Positions 7,749 to 15,786 of a DNA stretch of 64,000 nt are shown here, piece after piece. Position 1 is the stretch's first letter. Each line of letters opens with the position of its first letter. Source of the stretch: Streptosporangium sp. NBC_01756 (GTDB lineage Bacteria > Actinomycetota > Actinomycetes > Streptosporangiales > Streptosporangiaceae); contig NZ_CP109130.1 in NCBI RefSeq assembly GCF_035917975.1, forward strand, positions 6,882,001 through 6,946,000, read 5' to 3'. The notes beneath the pieces were generated by a model. It did no database searches. It was not told the DNA's origin and worked only from the letters and a program-made list of their open reading frames with translations. The position numbers and the translations under genes are program-made.

Positions 7749-9230
7749 CTATCTGCCCACGCCGCCCGGACTGACCAGCCCCGACTCGTAGGCCGCCACG
7801 ACGAGCTGGGCCCGGTCGAACAGTCCCAGGTGGTCCAGGAGCCGGGACACCGACTGTGCCACCGCACGCTCGGGGACCGACAGGGTCACGGCGATCTGCC
7901 GGTTGGTGAGCCCCCGGGTGACGAGCTTCATCAGGTCCAGCTCGGCGTCGCCGAGACCGGCGAGGCCGGGCGGGGCCAGCGGGTCGGTACGCCCGGCGAA
8001 GGAGGCGATCAGCCGGGTGGTGACGGCCGGGTCGATCAGCGCGTCACCGGCCTGCGCGGCACGCAGCGCCGTGATGAGCTGCTCGGGAGCCGAGGTCTTG
8101 AGCACGAAGCCGCTCACCCCGGCCCGCAGCGCCGCATAGAGGTTGTCGTCCGTGCCGAACGTGGTCATCATGATCACCTTTGGCGGGGACGGGTCGGCGA
8201 GGATGCGCCGCGCGGCGGTCAGGCCGTCCAGCCGGGGCATCTGGATGTCCATCAGGACCAGGTCGGGTGAGGTCTCCCGGACGGCCGCGATCGCCTGCTC
8301 GCCGTCTCCGGCCTCGGCCACGAGGCGGAAGCCGGGTTCGTTGTCCAGCACGACCCGCAGGCCGGTGCGGACCAGGGCCTGGTCGTCGGCCACCACGACG
8401 CGCAGGTCGGCCGGCGCCGCCGTCCGCTCCGCCCGCCGTTCGGCGGCGCGTACGAAGACCGTCTCCCCGGACGCCGCGGGCGGGTCCAGATGGGGGGCCT
8501 GTGACAGCATGTCGGACTCCAGCCGCTGGAGGGTGGCGCCGAGGTCGAGACCGAGTTCGTCGCGGAGCACCCCCCTGGCCCGGCGGAGCGCGCCGAGCGC
8601 GTCGCCCTGCCTGCCGCGGTGGTAGAGGGCCAGCGCGAGCAGCCGCCAGGCCTCCTCCCGCAGCGGATGGGCCGAGGCGTGCGCCTCCAGGTCGGCGACC
8701 AGGGCGCTGGAGCGCCCGAGCAGCAGGCCCGCGTCGGCGCGGCGCTCGACCGCGATCAGCCGCAGCTCCTCCAGCCGCCCGGCCTCGCTCATCGCCCAGG
8801 GCAGATCGGCGAACTCGGCCAGCGCGGGTCCACGCCACAGGGCGAGAGCGTCGTCCAGCCGCCCCCACACGGCGGCCGGCCCGCCCTCCGTCTTGACCGC
8901 GTTCTCGAAGGCCCAGCAGTCCACCTGGCCGGGGGCGGCGCGCAGCGCGTATCCCGGTGGGGCGGAGACCAGCACCTCCGCCTCCTCGCGGGGCGCGCGG
9001 CCGGGTTCCAGGGCGCGCCGCAGTCGCGACACGTAGCCCTGGATGGTCGACAGCGCCTGGGCCGGGGGCTCTCCCGGCCAGAGCTCGTCGATGAGCACGC
9101 TTACCGGTACGGCGCGACCGCCCGCCACCAGAAGCCGGGCCAGCACCGCCCGCTGGCGTTGGCCGCCGAGGTCGAGCGTCGCGTCGCCGTGGCACGCCTT
9201 GAACGGTCCTAGAGCATGAAATGTCAGCAT
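7749..9230 (-). CDS. SARP (BTAD) - response regulator fusion protein
   Basis: One 493-residue frame joins two regulator types. Residues 1-95 form an OmpR-like DNA-binding domain and about 100-240 a BTAD domain, together a SARP (AfsR/DnrI type) activator. After a short linker, residues 276-395 form a receiver domain with acidic pair D282/D283, phosphoacceptor D328 in L-M-D-I-Q-M-P, T356 and K378. Residues 425-485 form a LuxR-type helix-turn-helix, somewhat degenerate (R-A-V-A-Q-S-V in place of the usual T-V-K-x-H). I chose the ATG at 9230 because M-L-T-F-H-A-L-G-P-F is the normal SARP N-terminus; a TTG at 9275 would add 15 unlike residues. The protein therefore carries two DNA-binding domains. 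It is followed 10 bp later by its likely cognate kinase. Confidence 0.92.
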   Translation of the reverse strand: MLTFHALGPFKACHGDATLDLGGQRQRAVLARLLVAGGRAVPVSVLIDELWPGEPPAQALSTIQGYVSRLRRALEPGRAPREEAEVLVSAPPGYALRAAPGQVDCWAFENAVKTEGGPAAVWGRLDDALALWRGPALAEFADLPWAMSEAGRLEELRLIAVERRADAGLLLGRSSALVADLEAHASAHPLREEAWRLLALALYHRGRQGDALGALRRARGVLRDELGLDLGATLQRLESDMLSQAPHLDPPAASGETVFVRAAERRAERTAAPADLRVVVADDQALVRTGLRVVLDNEPGFRLVAEAGDGEQAIAAVRETSPDLVLMDIQMPRLDGLTAARRILADPSPPKVIMMTTFGTDDNLYAALRAGVSGFVLKTSAPEQLITALRAAQAGDALIDPAVTTRLIASFAGRTDPLAPPGLAGLGDAELDLMKLVTRGLTNRQIAVTLSVPERAVAQSVSRLLDHLGLFDRAQLVVAAYESGLVSPGGVGR

Positions 9231-9445
9231 TTCGGGGGCAAGCGTAGAGCCACCTGGTCGTACGTCATACCGCAATTCCCGCCATCGTTCGCAAGCTGTG
9301 AGAAACCATCAGCTGTCAGATTGTGAGCTCCACATCGCGCGACAGATCGGAAACACCGGGCTCGGCCCGCCCGCCGCCCCGGCCCCGCTCCGTCCTGCTC
9401 AAGGAGACCGTAACGGGCGCGGACCGCAGATCGATCAACAAGCGT

Positions 9446-10675
9446 TCAACGCGGGACCGACGCCGTACGGCGGCGCAGCGCCGGGCCGAGCGCGAGCAGT
9501 CCCGCGGCGGCCACCAGATCGACGGCGCCGATGGTCAGCCAGAGCGCGGCCGGGTTCACCTCCAGCAGTCCGGCGCCGAGCAACGGGGCGAGCAGGGCCC
9601 CGCCCGACCACGCCAAGCCGTACATGCCGGCATAGCGTCCGCGCAGGTGAGGAGGGGCGAGCGCGGCCACGATCGCGCCCGGGATGCCCGCGGTGACGAT
9701 CTCGCCCGCGGTCCACAGGACCACCGAGGCCGCGTAACCGGTGAGATCGGAGACGAAGGCGGTCAGCGCGAAGCCCACACCGATCACCGCCGAGCCGGCG
9801 GCGAGCACCGTGGTGTGGTCGCGCCCGCCGAACCAGGCGCCGGTCAGCGGCTGGACGATCACGATCAGGACGCCGTTGACGGCGATGACCAGGCCGTAGT
9901 CGACGGTGGTGAAACCCGCGTGGGTCATCGCCAGCGGCAGGGTGGTGAACGCCTGGGTGTAGGCCACGGTGGAGACGACGGTGATCAGGCTGAAGGCGAC
10001 CATCAGCCGGTCTCCGAGCACGTCGGCGAACCGGCCGCGGGGCCGCGAGCCGGGCGCCGGCAGCGTCTCCGGCACCGCCCGCCACACCAGCAGGCCGAAG
10101 ATCAGCGAAGTGACGGCGTTGACCCCGAACATCCAGCCGTACCCGACCTGGGCGAGCCAGCCACCCGCGACCATCGCCACCGCGAAGCCCAGGTTCAGCG
10201 CCCAGAAGATCAGGCCGTAGGCGCGCGGCCGGTCCTGGGGCGGGATCAGATCGGCCACCAGGGCGTTGGACGCCGGCCGGTAGAGGTCCATGCTCAGACC
10301 GAGCAGGAACATGGTGGCGACGATCGCCGGGAGCGAGGCGCTGTAGCCGAGCGCCACCATGATGAACGCGGTCGCGACCATGCCGCCGGTCAGCGTGATC
10401 CGCCTGCCGAACCGGTCGGCCAGCCATCCGGCGATGATCTGTGACAGCAGCGAGCCGACGCCGAAGACCGCCATCACCGTGCCGGCGCCGGAGTAGGACA
10501 TGCCGCGCATCTGGGTCAGATAGACGCCGATGAACGGCTGGACCATCATGCCCACCCGATTCACCAGCGTGCCCGTCCACAATGCCCAGAATGCCGGGGG
10601 CAGACCGCCGATCTTCGACTGCAGGAAACCGGGGCGGGCAAGGGTGGCGTTCGTCATGGCAGCAGAGTTGGACAC
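9446..10675 (-). CDS. MFS transporter (drug-efflux type)
   Basis: A 409-residue protein with about twelve hydrophobic segments. It has the MFS loop 2-3 signature G-W-L-A-D-R-F-G-R-R near residue 83 and a second-half counterpart. The architecture matches the DHA-type exporters that expel small hydrophobic compounds. A second ATG at 10657 is possible. It is divergent from an ArsR-type regulator, with only about 30-50 bp between the starts, so the regulator most likely controls it. The substrate cannot be told from sequence. Confidence 0.9.
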   Translation of the reverse strand: MSNSAAMTNATLARPGFLQSKIGGLPPAFWALWTGTLVNRVGMMVQPFIGVYLTQMRGMSYSGAGTVMAVFGVGSLLSQIIAGWLADRFGRRITLTGGMVATAFIMVALGYSASLPAIVATMFLLGLSMDLYRPASNALVADLIPPQDRPRAYGLIFWALNLGFAVAMVAGGWLAQVGYGWMFGVNAVTSLIFGLLVWRAVPETLPAPGSRPRGRFADVLGDRLMVAFSLITVVSTVAYTQAFTTLPLAMTHAGFTTVDYGLVIAVNGVLIVIVQPLTGAWFGGRDHTTVLAAGSAVIGVGFALTAFVSDLTGYAASVVLWTAGEIVTAGIPGAIVAALAPPHLRGRYAGMYGLAWSGGALLAPLLGAGLLEVNPAALWLTIGAVDLVAAAGLLALGPALRRRTASVPR

Positions 10676-10704
10676 AGGCCCGGCGGTGCGCGAACCTTTT
10701 AGCC

Positions 10705-11682
10705 GTGCCTAAAAAGTCCTGTCGCGTCGAATGGATCTTCACCCCCGGCGACGTGGCCCGGATCCGCTTCGCGTTCTCCCCCATCTGGGAGCTGGTCGCC
10801 AGCCTGCGCGCGCTGCGCGATCCGGCCGGGCACTCCCTCCACCTGCCCTGGGTGCGCGCGGTTCGGCCCCGCCTCGACGGCGCCGAACTGGCGGAGCTGT
10901 TCGCGCTGGTCCCGCTCCGGGGCTACCTCGTCGACTTCCTGACCCCCACGCCGCAGACCCCGATCCCCGACTTCGCCGCCGACCTCGACCGGGTACGGCG
11001 GACCCCTCCCGCGCGGGCGGCCGAGGAGGCGGGCTGGGTGACCGGGTCCGACCCCCGCGTCATCGAGCGCTTCAGGACCGACCCCGAGGCGGGCGTGGCG
11101 CGGGTCGCCGACACCCTGGAGCGCTACTGGGAGGCGGCGTTCGCCGAGTTCTGGCCCCGGATCTACGGCCTGCTGGAGGCCGACGTGCTCCGGCGCTCCC
11201 GGCAGCTCGCGGTCGGCGGGGCCCGCGAGCTCTTCACCGACCTGCACCCGAGCGTGCGCTGGCGCGGCGACCGGCTCAGCGTCACCCGCTCCTGGGACTA
11301 CTCCGAGCCGATCGGCGGCGACGGCCTGGTGCTCGTGCCGACCGCCTTCTACTGGCCGGACACGGCCGTGATGGTCGAGCCGTACCAGCCGATGCTCCTC
11401 TACCCGGCGACGGGTGTCGGCACGCTGTGGACCTCGGGCCCGCCGCCCGCCCCCGGAGCCCTCGCCGCGCTGCTCGGCCGTACCCGGGCGCAGATCCTGA
11501 CCGCCCTGGCCGACCCCGCGACCACCACGGCGCTCGCCCGGCGAATGGAGCTCACTCCCGGCGCGGTCAGCCAGCACCTGACGGTCCTGGCCGACGGGGG
11601 CCTGGTGACCCGTCGCCGCCTCGGCCGCGAGGTCGTCTACCGCCGCACCCCGGTGGGCGACTCGCTGACCTGCGTTTCCTGA
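10705..11682 (+). CDS. ArsR-type regulator with DUF5937-like N-terminal domain
   Basis: The protein of about 325 residues has a long N-terminal region (1-250) typical of actinobacterial ArsR-like regulators of the DUF5937 type. A C-terminal winged helix-turn-helix follows: T-T-A-L-A-R-R-M-E-L-T-P-G-A-V-S-Q-H-L, then a wing G-L-V-T-R-R-R-L-G-R-E-V-V-Y-R. I chose the GTG at 10705 because the family sequence begins there and the upstream extension is low-complexity. No ribosome site precedes it, so the mRNA may be leaderless. It is divergent from the MFS exporter, giving the usual regulator-exporter pair. No metal-binding cysteine pair is visible in the helix, so it is unlikely to be a metal sensor. 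Confidence 0.88.
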   Translation: MPKKSCRVEWIFTPGDVARIRFAFSPIWELVASLRALRDPAGHSLHLPWVRAVRPRLDGAELAELFALVPLRGYLVDFLTPTPQTPIPDFAADLDRVRRTPPARAAEEAGWVTGSDPRVIERFRTDPEAGVARVADTLERYWEAAFAEFWPRIYGLLEADVLRRSRQLAVGGARELFTDLHPSVRWRGDRLSVTRSWDYSEPIGGDGLVLVPTAFYWPDTAVMVEPYQPMLLYPATGVGTLWTSGPPPAPGALAALLGRTRAQILTALADPATTTALARRMELTPGAVSQHLTVLADGGLVTRRRLGREVVYRRTPVGDSLTCVS

Positions 11683-11701
11683 CGGGCCGGCGGAGGCGCG
11701 G

Positions 11702-12730
11702 TCACGTCATGCCGTACCTGCTGGACTCCAGGAGCCATTCCAGCTGCGCCCGGGGAGCCGCGAGGAACGCGCACGCCACCTTGCTGAGATCCCTCGCCTG
11801 CGCCGCCGGGATCCCGAACCGGTCGAACATCTCCGGCAGCCGTATGGCGGCGGCCCGCAGGTCGCCGGCGCGTTCGGCGATCCGGTCGTTCACCCACGCG
11901 ACGGCGTCGGCGTCGGCGAACCCGAACGTGTCGGCGGCGACCGTCACATAGTTGTGCACGTCCCCGTGCGCGCGCTCCTTGGGATACGACGCCACGTCGT
12001 TGCACCACGCGGTCACGTCGTTGCAGGCGTCCACCAGCGTCCGCCAGGTCGGGCTCTCCCGCAGCGCCGGCGGCACCTCCACCCCCAGGCACGGTTCGAC
12101 CAGGTCGAACAGGTAGGGTCCGGCCGTTCCCCGCCGGAGCGCCGGATACTCCCCGACCGAGGGCACCCGGCCGGTGCGCCTGTTCTCCGCCTCCGTACGG
12201 CAGGCCGCCCCCTGCTCGCGCAGCCCCCGCGCGAACCGCTCCCGCCAGTGCGTGCTCATCCGCCCGGCGGTGAGCCGCCAGAGGTCCTGGAAGGCCACCT
12301 CGACCGGGGTGCCGCCCGCCGTCCGGGGCGGTACGGCACCCGCCAGCCGCCCCAGGCGGGCGAAGGTGGCCTCCACGATCTCGGTCGCGTGCCCGGCGGG
12401 CTTCTCGTCCCACTCGTCGTCGAAGTGGAACAGCCAGGTCAGCCACTTGGCGAACAGCAGCGCCGCGTCCACGCCGAACCCCGCGAAGGCCCGGCCGGCC
12501 ATCCGCTCGAACCTCGCCCCCTCGGGTGGTTCCAGGCCCACCTCGCGGGCCCACCCGGCGAGGGAGAGTTCGATCCGCTCGACGGCGGGGTGCATGCGGC
12601 ACGGTGCGGCCATCGCGGGTATCCGGCCGACGAGAGGCAGCAGCAGGGCCGCGGCCGTCGGGGGACCGCCCTCCCGCGGTGACCGTACCCCCGTCTCGTC
12701 GGCCGCCCTGGGAGCCGTCTCGGTGAACAT
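11702..12730 (-). CDS. Class I terpene synthase (intact active-site motifs)
   Basis: A 342-residue terpene cyclase of the bacterial type. The aspartate-rich motif is D-D-E-W-D-E at residues 104-109. The NSE triad is N244-D-V-A-S248-Y-P-K-E252. The pyrophosphate-sensor region R-R-G-T-A-G lies at 199-204 and the C-terminal R-Y at 338-339. It should ionise a prenyl diphosphate (probably FPP or GPP) and cyclise it; the product cannot be predicted. The ATG at 12730 is only 2 bp after the stop of the EF-hand gene, so translation is probably coupled. It is the last gene of a three-gene operon whose first gene is a degenerate paralogue; the C-termini of the two share L-E-W-L-L-E-S-S-R-Y. Confidence 0.92.
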   Translation of the reverse strand: MFTETAPRAADETGVRSPREGGPPTAAALLLPLVGRIPAMAAPCRMHPAVERIELSLAGWAREVGLEPPEGARFERMAGRAFAGFGVDAALLFAKWLTWLFHFDDEWDEKPAGHATEIVEATFARLGRLAGAVPPRTAGGTPVEVAFQDLWRLTAGRMSTHWRERFARGLREQGAACRTEAENRRTGRVPSVGEYPALRRGTAGPYLFDLVEPCLGVEVPPALRESPTWRTLVDACNDVTAWCNDVASYPKERAHGDVHNYVTVAADTFGFADADAVAWVNDRIAERAGDLRAAAIRLPEMFDRFGIPAAQARDLSKVACAFLAAPRAQLEWLLESSRYGMT

Positions 12731-12732
12731 CA

Positions 12733-13272
12733 CTACAGCGGACCGAACAGCCAGTTGCCGGCCGCGTGCGGGTCGGCGCTCGTGTAGTACTGCCGGACCG
12801 CCTCGACCAGCTCGCCGACCGGAATGCTCCCGTCGTAATCCCGGTCGAGCCGGTCGAAGGCGGCGTCCACGTCGTCGTGCGCCGTACCGAAGGCGGTCAG
12901 CAAGACCCGGAACCCGGCAGGTCTGACGGCCCCGTCCCCATCGGTGTCGCACAGCTCCGCGATCGTCTCCGCCACCGGCCGCAACACCGCGTCGAACCGG
13001 TCGCCTTCGACGAACGCCGAGGTCATGGCCGAGCGGAACTCCTGCGGGGAGATCGCGCCGTCGGCGCCGATCCCGGCCGACAGGGTCTGCCAGAGCGACT
13101 CGAAGGCATGGACGAGCCTGCTGCCGGTGGGCGAGGTCGGCGACTCGCCGAAGCCGATCAGGATCCGGGCGCCGAGCCCGAGCAGGTCGTCGCGTTCGAT
13201 CTTCCCGTTGCCGTTCACGTCCATATGCGCGAAGGCGCGGTCCAGTTTGTGATGGAGAAGCTCTGTGCTCAT
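12733..13272 (-). CDS. EF-hand calcium-binding protein (calerythrin-like)
   Basis: A 179-residue soluble protein with four EF-hand positions. The first (D18-x-N-x-N-x-K to D29) and fourth (D143-R-D-Y-D-G-S-I to E154) look functional. The third (D109-T-D-G-D-G) lacks the final acidic ligand. The second, around residues 66-78, is degenerate. Layout and length match bacterial calerythrin/sarcoplasmic-type calcium binders. A GGGGG-containing ribosome site precedes the ATG. It sits 34 bp after the degenerate terpene synthase and 2 bp before the intact one, so all three are very likely co-transcribed. A calcium-buffering or regulatory role toward the terpene enzymes is inference from this arrangement. 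Confidence 0.9.
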   Translation of the reverse strand: MSTELLHHKLDRAFAHMDVNGNGKIERDDLLGLGARILIGFGESPTSPTGSRLVHAFESLWQTLSAGIGADGAISPQEFRSAMTSAFVEGDRFDAVLRPVAETIAELCDTDGDGAVRPAGFRVLLTAFGTAHDDVDAAFDRLDRDYDGSIPVGELVEAVRQYYTSADPHAAGNWLFGPL

Positions 13273-13306
13273 CGTGACCCCCGTATTACTAAAAGAACTC
13301 GTACGG

Positions 13307-14194
13307 TTACCGCAAGTGACGATAGCGGGATGATTCCAAGAGCCACTCCAGGTAAGCCCTGGGAATGGTCAAGAAAGCACAGACGACCTGTGTCACCTCG
13401 CGGGAGGCGGTGAACCCGAGGCCGTGCCGTTCCAGGACCGGGGGAACCGTGCGGGCGGCGGTCCACAGCTCCTCCATCCGGGCCGTCACGCGGTCGATCA
13501 CCCACCGCTCGGCCGCCGCGCCGTGCAGGCCCAGCGAGACCGAGGCCGAGGTCAGGTAGCCGCTCCCGGCCACCAGGTCGTGACACCAGGCGGCCACGTC
13601 GCCGCTCGCCTCGGCGACCGCCCGCCACGGGGCGCTCTCCCGGACCGGTGCGGGCACCTCCACCCCCGTGCAGGGCTCCACCAGGTCGAACAGATAGGAC
13701 CCGAACCCGGCCCGACCCAGGGCCGGGTAGTCCCCGACCGGCGGGGTCCGGGTGTCGAGCAGCGCGGCGTGCTGTGCGGCCAGCCCGGTCAGGAAGCGCT
13801 CGCGCCACCCGTCGCCCGCCCCGGGCGTGGGGGTCCGCCACAGGTCGGCGAAGGCACGCTCCAGTGGCGCCCCCGGTTCGCCGCCCGCGGCCACGGCGAT
13901 CACCCCGGCGAACGCCGAGGGGCTCTCCCGGAGATGGGACGCCCAGGTCAGCCAGCGCGCGAACAGGGTGGCCGGGCCCGTGCCGTACCGGGCGAACACC
14001 CGTCCGGCCAGCAGGTGGGCGCCCACCCCGGGGGCGGCGCCCAGGCCGGCCTCGCGTGACCAGTCGATGACCGCGGCCTCGATCTGGTAGGTCGACGGGT
14101 GGGCCGGGCACGGGACCGTCATCGCCGCCAGCCGTTCGCTGAACGAGATGTGCGGCGTTGCCCCGTTCGGTGGTCGGTCGTGTTCGGTGCGCAT
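13307..14194 (-). CDS. Degenerate terpene synthase paralogue lacking catalytic motifs
   Basis: This 295-residue protein is clearly homologous to the intact synthase two genes downstream. Matching blocks include R-W-L-T-W (cf. K-W-L-T-W), Y-L-F-D-L-V-E-P-C, G-V-E-V-P and L-E-W-L-L-E-S-S-R-Y. The metal-binding residues are gone. Where the partner has D-D-E-W-D-E, this one has L-R-E-S-P-S-A (residues 88-94). Where the partner has the N-S-E triad, this one reads C-H-D-L-V-A-G-S-G (204-212). The R-R-x-T sensor is replaced by G-R-A-G-F-G. The frame is intact with normal codon use, so it is not an obvious pseudogene. It may be a non-catalytic subunit or a binding protein. A GGAAGAG-type ribosome site precedes the ATG. 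Confidence 0.88.
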   Translation of the reverse strand: MRTEHDRPPNGATPHISFSERLAAMTVPCPAHPSTYQIEAAVIDWSREAGLGAAPGVGAHLLAGRVFARYGTGPATLFARWLTWASHLRESPSAFAGVIAVAAGGEPGAPLERAFADLWRTPTPGAGDGWRERFLTGLAAQHAALLDTRTPPVGDYPALGRAGFGSYLFDLVEPCTGVEVPAPVRESAPWRAVAEASGDVAAWCHDLVAGSGYLTSASVSLGLHGAAAERWVIDRVTARMEELWTAARTVPPVLERHGLGFTASREVTQVVCAFLTIPRAYLEWLLESSRYRHLR

Positions 14195-14335
14195 CGTCTC
14201 TTCCCCCCGGACAGCACGTCAGCGGCTCCGGCGCACACTGTAAGAGGGGACGGGGTGAGGACCGGGGAGGCGCGACGAAGGCAGGTCGCGGACGGGGGGA
14301 GAGGGGGCCGATGCGGCATCTCACCGCGCTTCCTC

Positions 14336-14351
14336 GTAACGTGTGCGAAAC
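14336..14351 (+). promoter_or_regulatory. GlnR-box-like site upstream of glnA2
   Basis: The sequence GTAAC, six bases, GAAAC matches one a-b pair of the actinobacterial GlnR consensus (gTnAC-n6-GaAAC) exactly. It lies about 70 bp before the TTG start of glnA2, in the gap shared with the divergent terpene operon. Only one pair is evident; a second 22-bp-spaced pair is not clear. Confidence 0.5.
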
Positions 14352-14422
14352 ACGGAGCGGGCAGACTGGGAGAAGACCAGGCGTGTCACACCGCGTCGGT
14401 GTCGGAAGTGAAGGAGAAGGCC

Positions 14423-15784
14423 TTGGACCGCCAGCAGGAGTTCGTTCTCCGCACTCTTGAGGAGCGCGACATCCGGTTCATCCGGCTCTGGTTCACCGAC
14501 GTGCTCGGGTTCCTCAAATCAGTGGCGATCGCCCCCGCCGAGCTCGAAGGGGCCTTCGCCGAGGGCATCGGCTTCGACGGTTCGGCGATCGAGGGCTTCG
14601 CCCGGGTCTACGAGTCGGACATGCTGGCCAAGCCGGACCCGTCGACGTTCCAGATCCTGCCCTGGCGCAGCGAGACGCCGGGCGCGGCCAGGATGTTCTG
14701 CGACATCCTCATGCCGGACGGCTCGCCCTCGCACGCCGACCCGCGCTGGGTGCTCAAGCGCACCCTGGCCAAGGCCTCCGACATGGGGTTCAGCTTCTAC
14801 ACCCACCCCGAGGTCGAGTTCTTCCTGCTGAAGAGCCGGCCCGAGCGCGGCGCGCGTCCCGAGCCGATCGACGACGGCGGCTACTTCGACCACACCCCGC
14901 ACAGCTCCGGCCACGACTTCCGGCGCAACGCGATCATGATGCTCGAGTCGATGGGCATCTCGGTGGAGTACAGCCACCACGAGGGCGGCCCCGGCCAGCA
15001 GGAGATCGACCTGCGCTACGCCGACGCGCTGACCACCGCCGACAACATCATGACCTTCCGCCTGGTGATGAAGGAGGTCGCGCTGGAGCAGGGCATCTGG
15101 GCGAGCTTCATGCCCAAGCCCTTCACCGAGCATCCCGGCTCCGGCATGCACACCCACATGTCGCTGTTCGAGGGTGACCGCAACGCCTTCTACGAGCCCG
15201 GTGCGGACTACCAGCTCTCCAAGGTCGGCCGCTCCTTCATCGGCGGGCTGCTCCGGCACGCCGCCGAGATCACCGCGGTCTGTAACCAGTGGGTGAATTC
15301 TTACAAACGCCTGTGGGGCGGAGCCGAGGCGATCGCCGGAGCCGGCGGCGAGGCCCCCAGCTACGTCTCCTGGGGACACAACAACCGCTCGGCCCTGGTC
15401 CGGGTGCCGATGTACAAGCCGCACAAGAGCGGCTCCACCCGCATCGAGTTCCGCTCGCTCGACTCGGCCTGCAACCCCTACCTCGCCTTCGCGGTGATCC
15501 TGGCCGCGGGCCTGAAGGGCATCGAGGAGGGCTATGAGATGCCCCCCGGCGCCGAGGACGACGTCTGGGCGCTGACCTCGGCCGAGCGCCGTGCGCTGGG
15601 CATCCAGCCGCTGCCCCAGTCGCTGGACGAGGCCATCGCGGTCATGGAGCGCAGCGAACTGGTCGCCGAGACCCTCGGGGAGCACGTCTTCGACTACTTC
15701 CTGCGCAACAAGCGGAGCGAGTGGAACGAATACCGCCGCCAGGTCACCGAATTCGAGCTCGGCCGGTATCTTCCTGTGCTGTAG
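14423..15784 (+). CDS. glnA2: Glutamine synthetase-like enzyme GlnA2 (gamma-glutamylpolyamine synthetase type)
   Basis: This 453-residue protein of the type I glutamine synthetase fold very closely resembles, as I recall it, the Streptomyces GlnA2 N-terminus (D-R-Q-Q-E-F-V-L-R-T-L-E-E-R-D-I). In Streptomyces this enzyme is reported to glutamylate polyamines. Seen here: F-D-G-S-A-I-E-G-F, the catalytic N-W-type loop region, and E-F-R-S-L-D in the C-terminal half. The adenylylation tyrosine region reads D-V-W-A-L-T, with Trp in place of Tyr, so GlnE should not modify it. The TTG at 14423 follows AAGGAG at six bases; the longer upstream frame is an artefact. It is monocistronic and followed by a hairpin. 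Confidence 0.92.
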   Translation: MDRQQEFVLRTLEERDIRFIRLWFTDVLGFLKSVAIAPAELEGAFAEGIGFDGSAIEGFARVYESDMLAKPDPSTFQILPWRSETPGAARMFCDILMPDGSPSHADPRWVLKRTLAKASDMGFSFYTHPEVEFFLLKSRPERGARPEPIDDGGYFDHTPHSSGHDFRRNAIMMLESMGISVEYSHHEGGPGQQEIDLRYADALTTADNIMTFRLVMKEVALEQGIWASFMPKPFTEHPGSGMHTHMSLFEGDRNAFYEPGADYQLSKVGRSFIGGLLRHAAEITAVCNQWVNSYKRLWGGAEAIAGAGGEAPSYVSWGHNNRSALVRVPMYKPHKSGSTRIEFRSLDSACNPYLAFAVILAAGLKGIEEGYEMPPGAEDDVWALTSAERRALGIQPLPQSLDEAIAVMERSELVAETLGEHVFDYFLRNKRSEWNEYRRQVTEFELGRYLPVL

Positions 15785-15786
15785 GA

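Noticed and set aside
5942-7774. 610-residue plus-strand open frame opposite the histidine kinase
   Set aside because: Composition is typical of an antisense shadow, and the kinase on the other strand has all its motifs.
9231-9275. N-terminal extension of the SARP fusion from the TTG at 9275
   Set aside because: The added residues do not resemble any SARP, and the ATG at 9230 gives the family's usual start.
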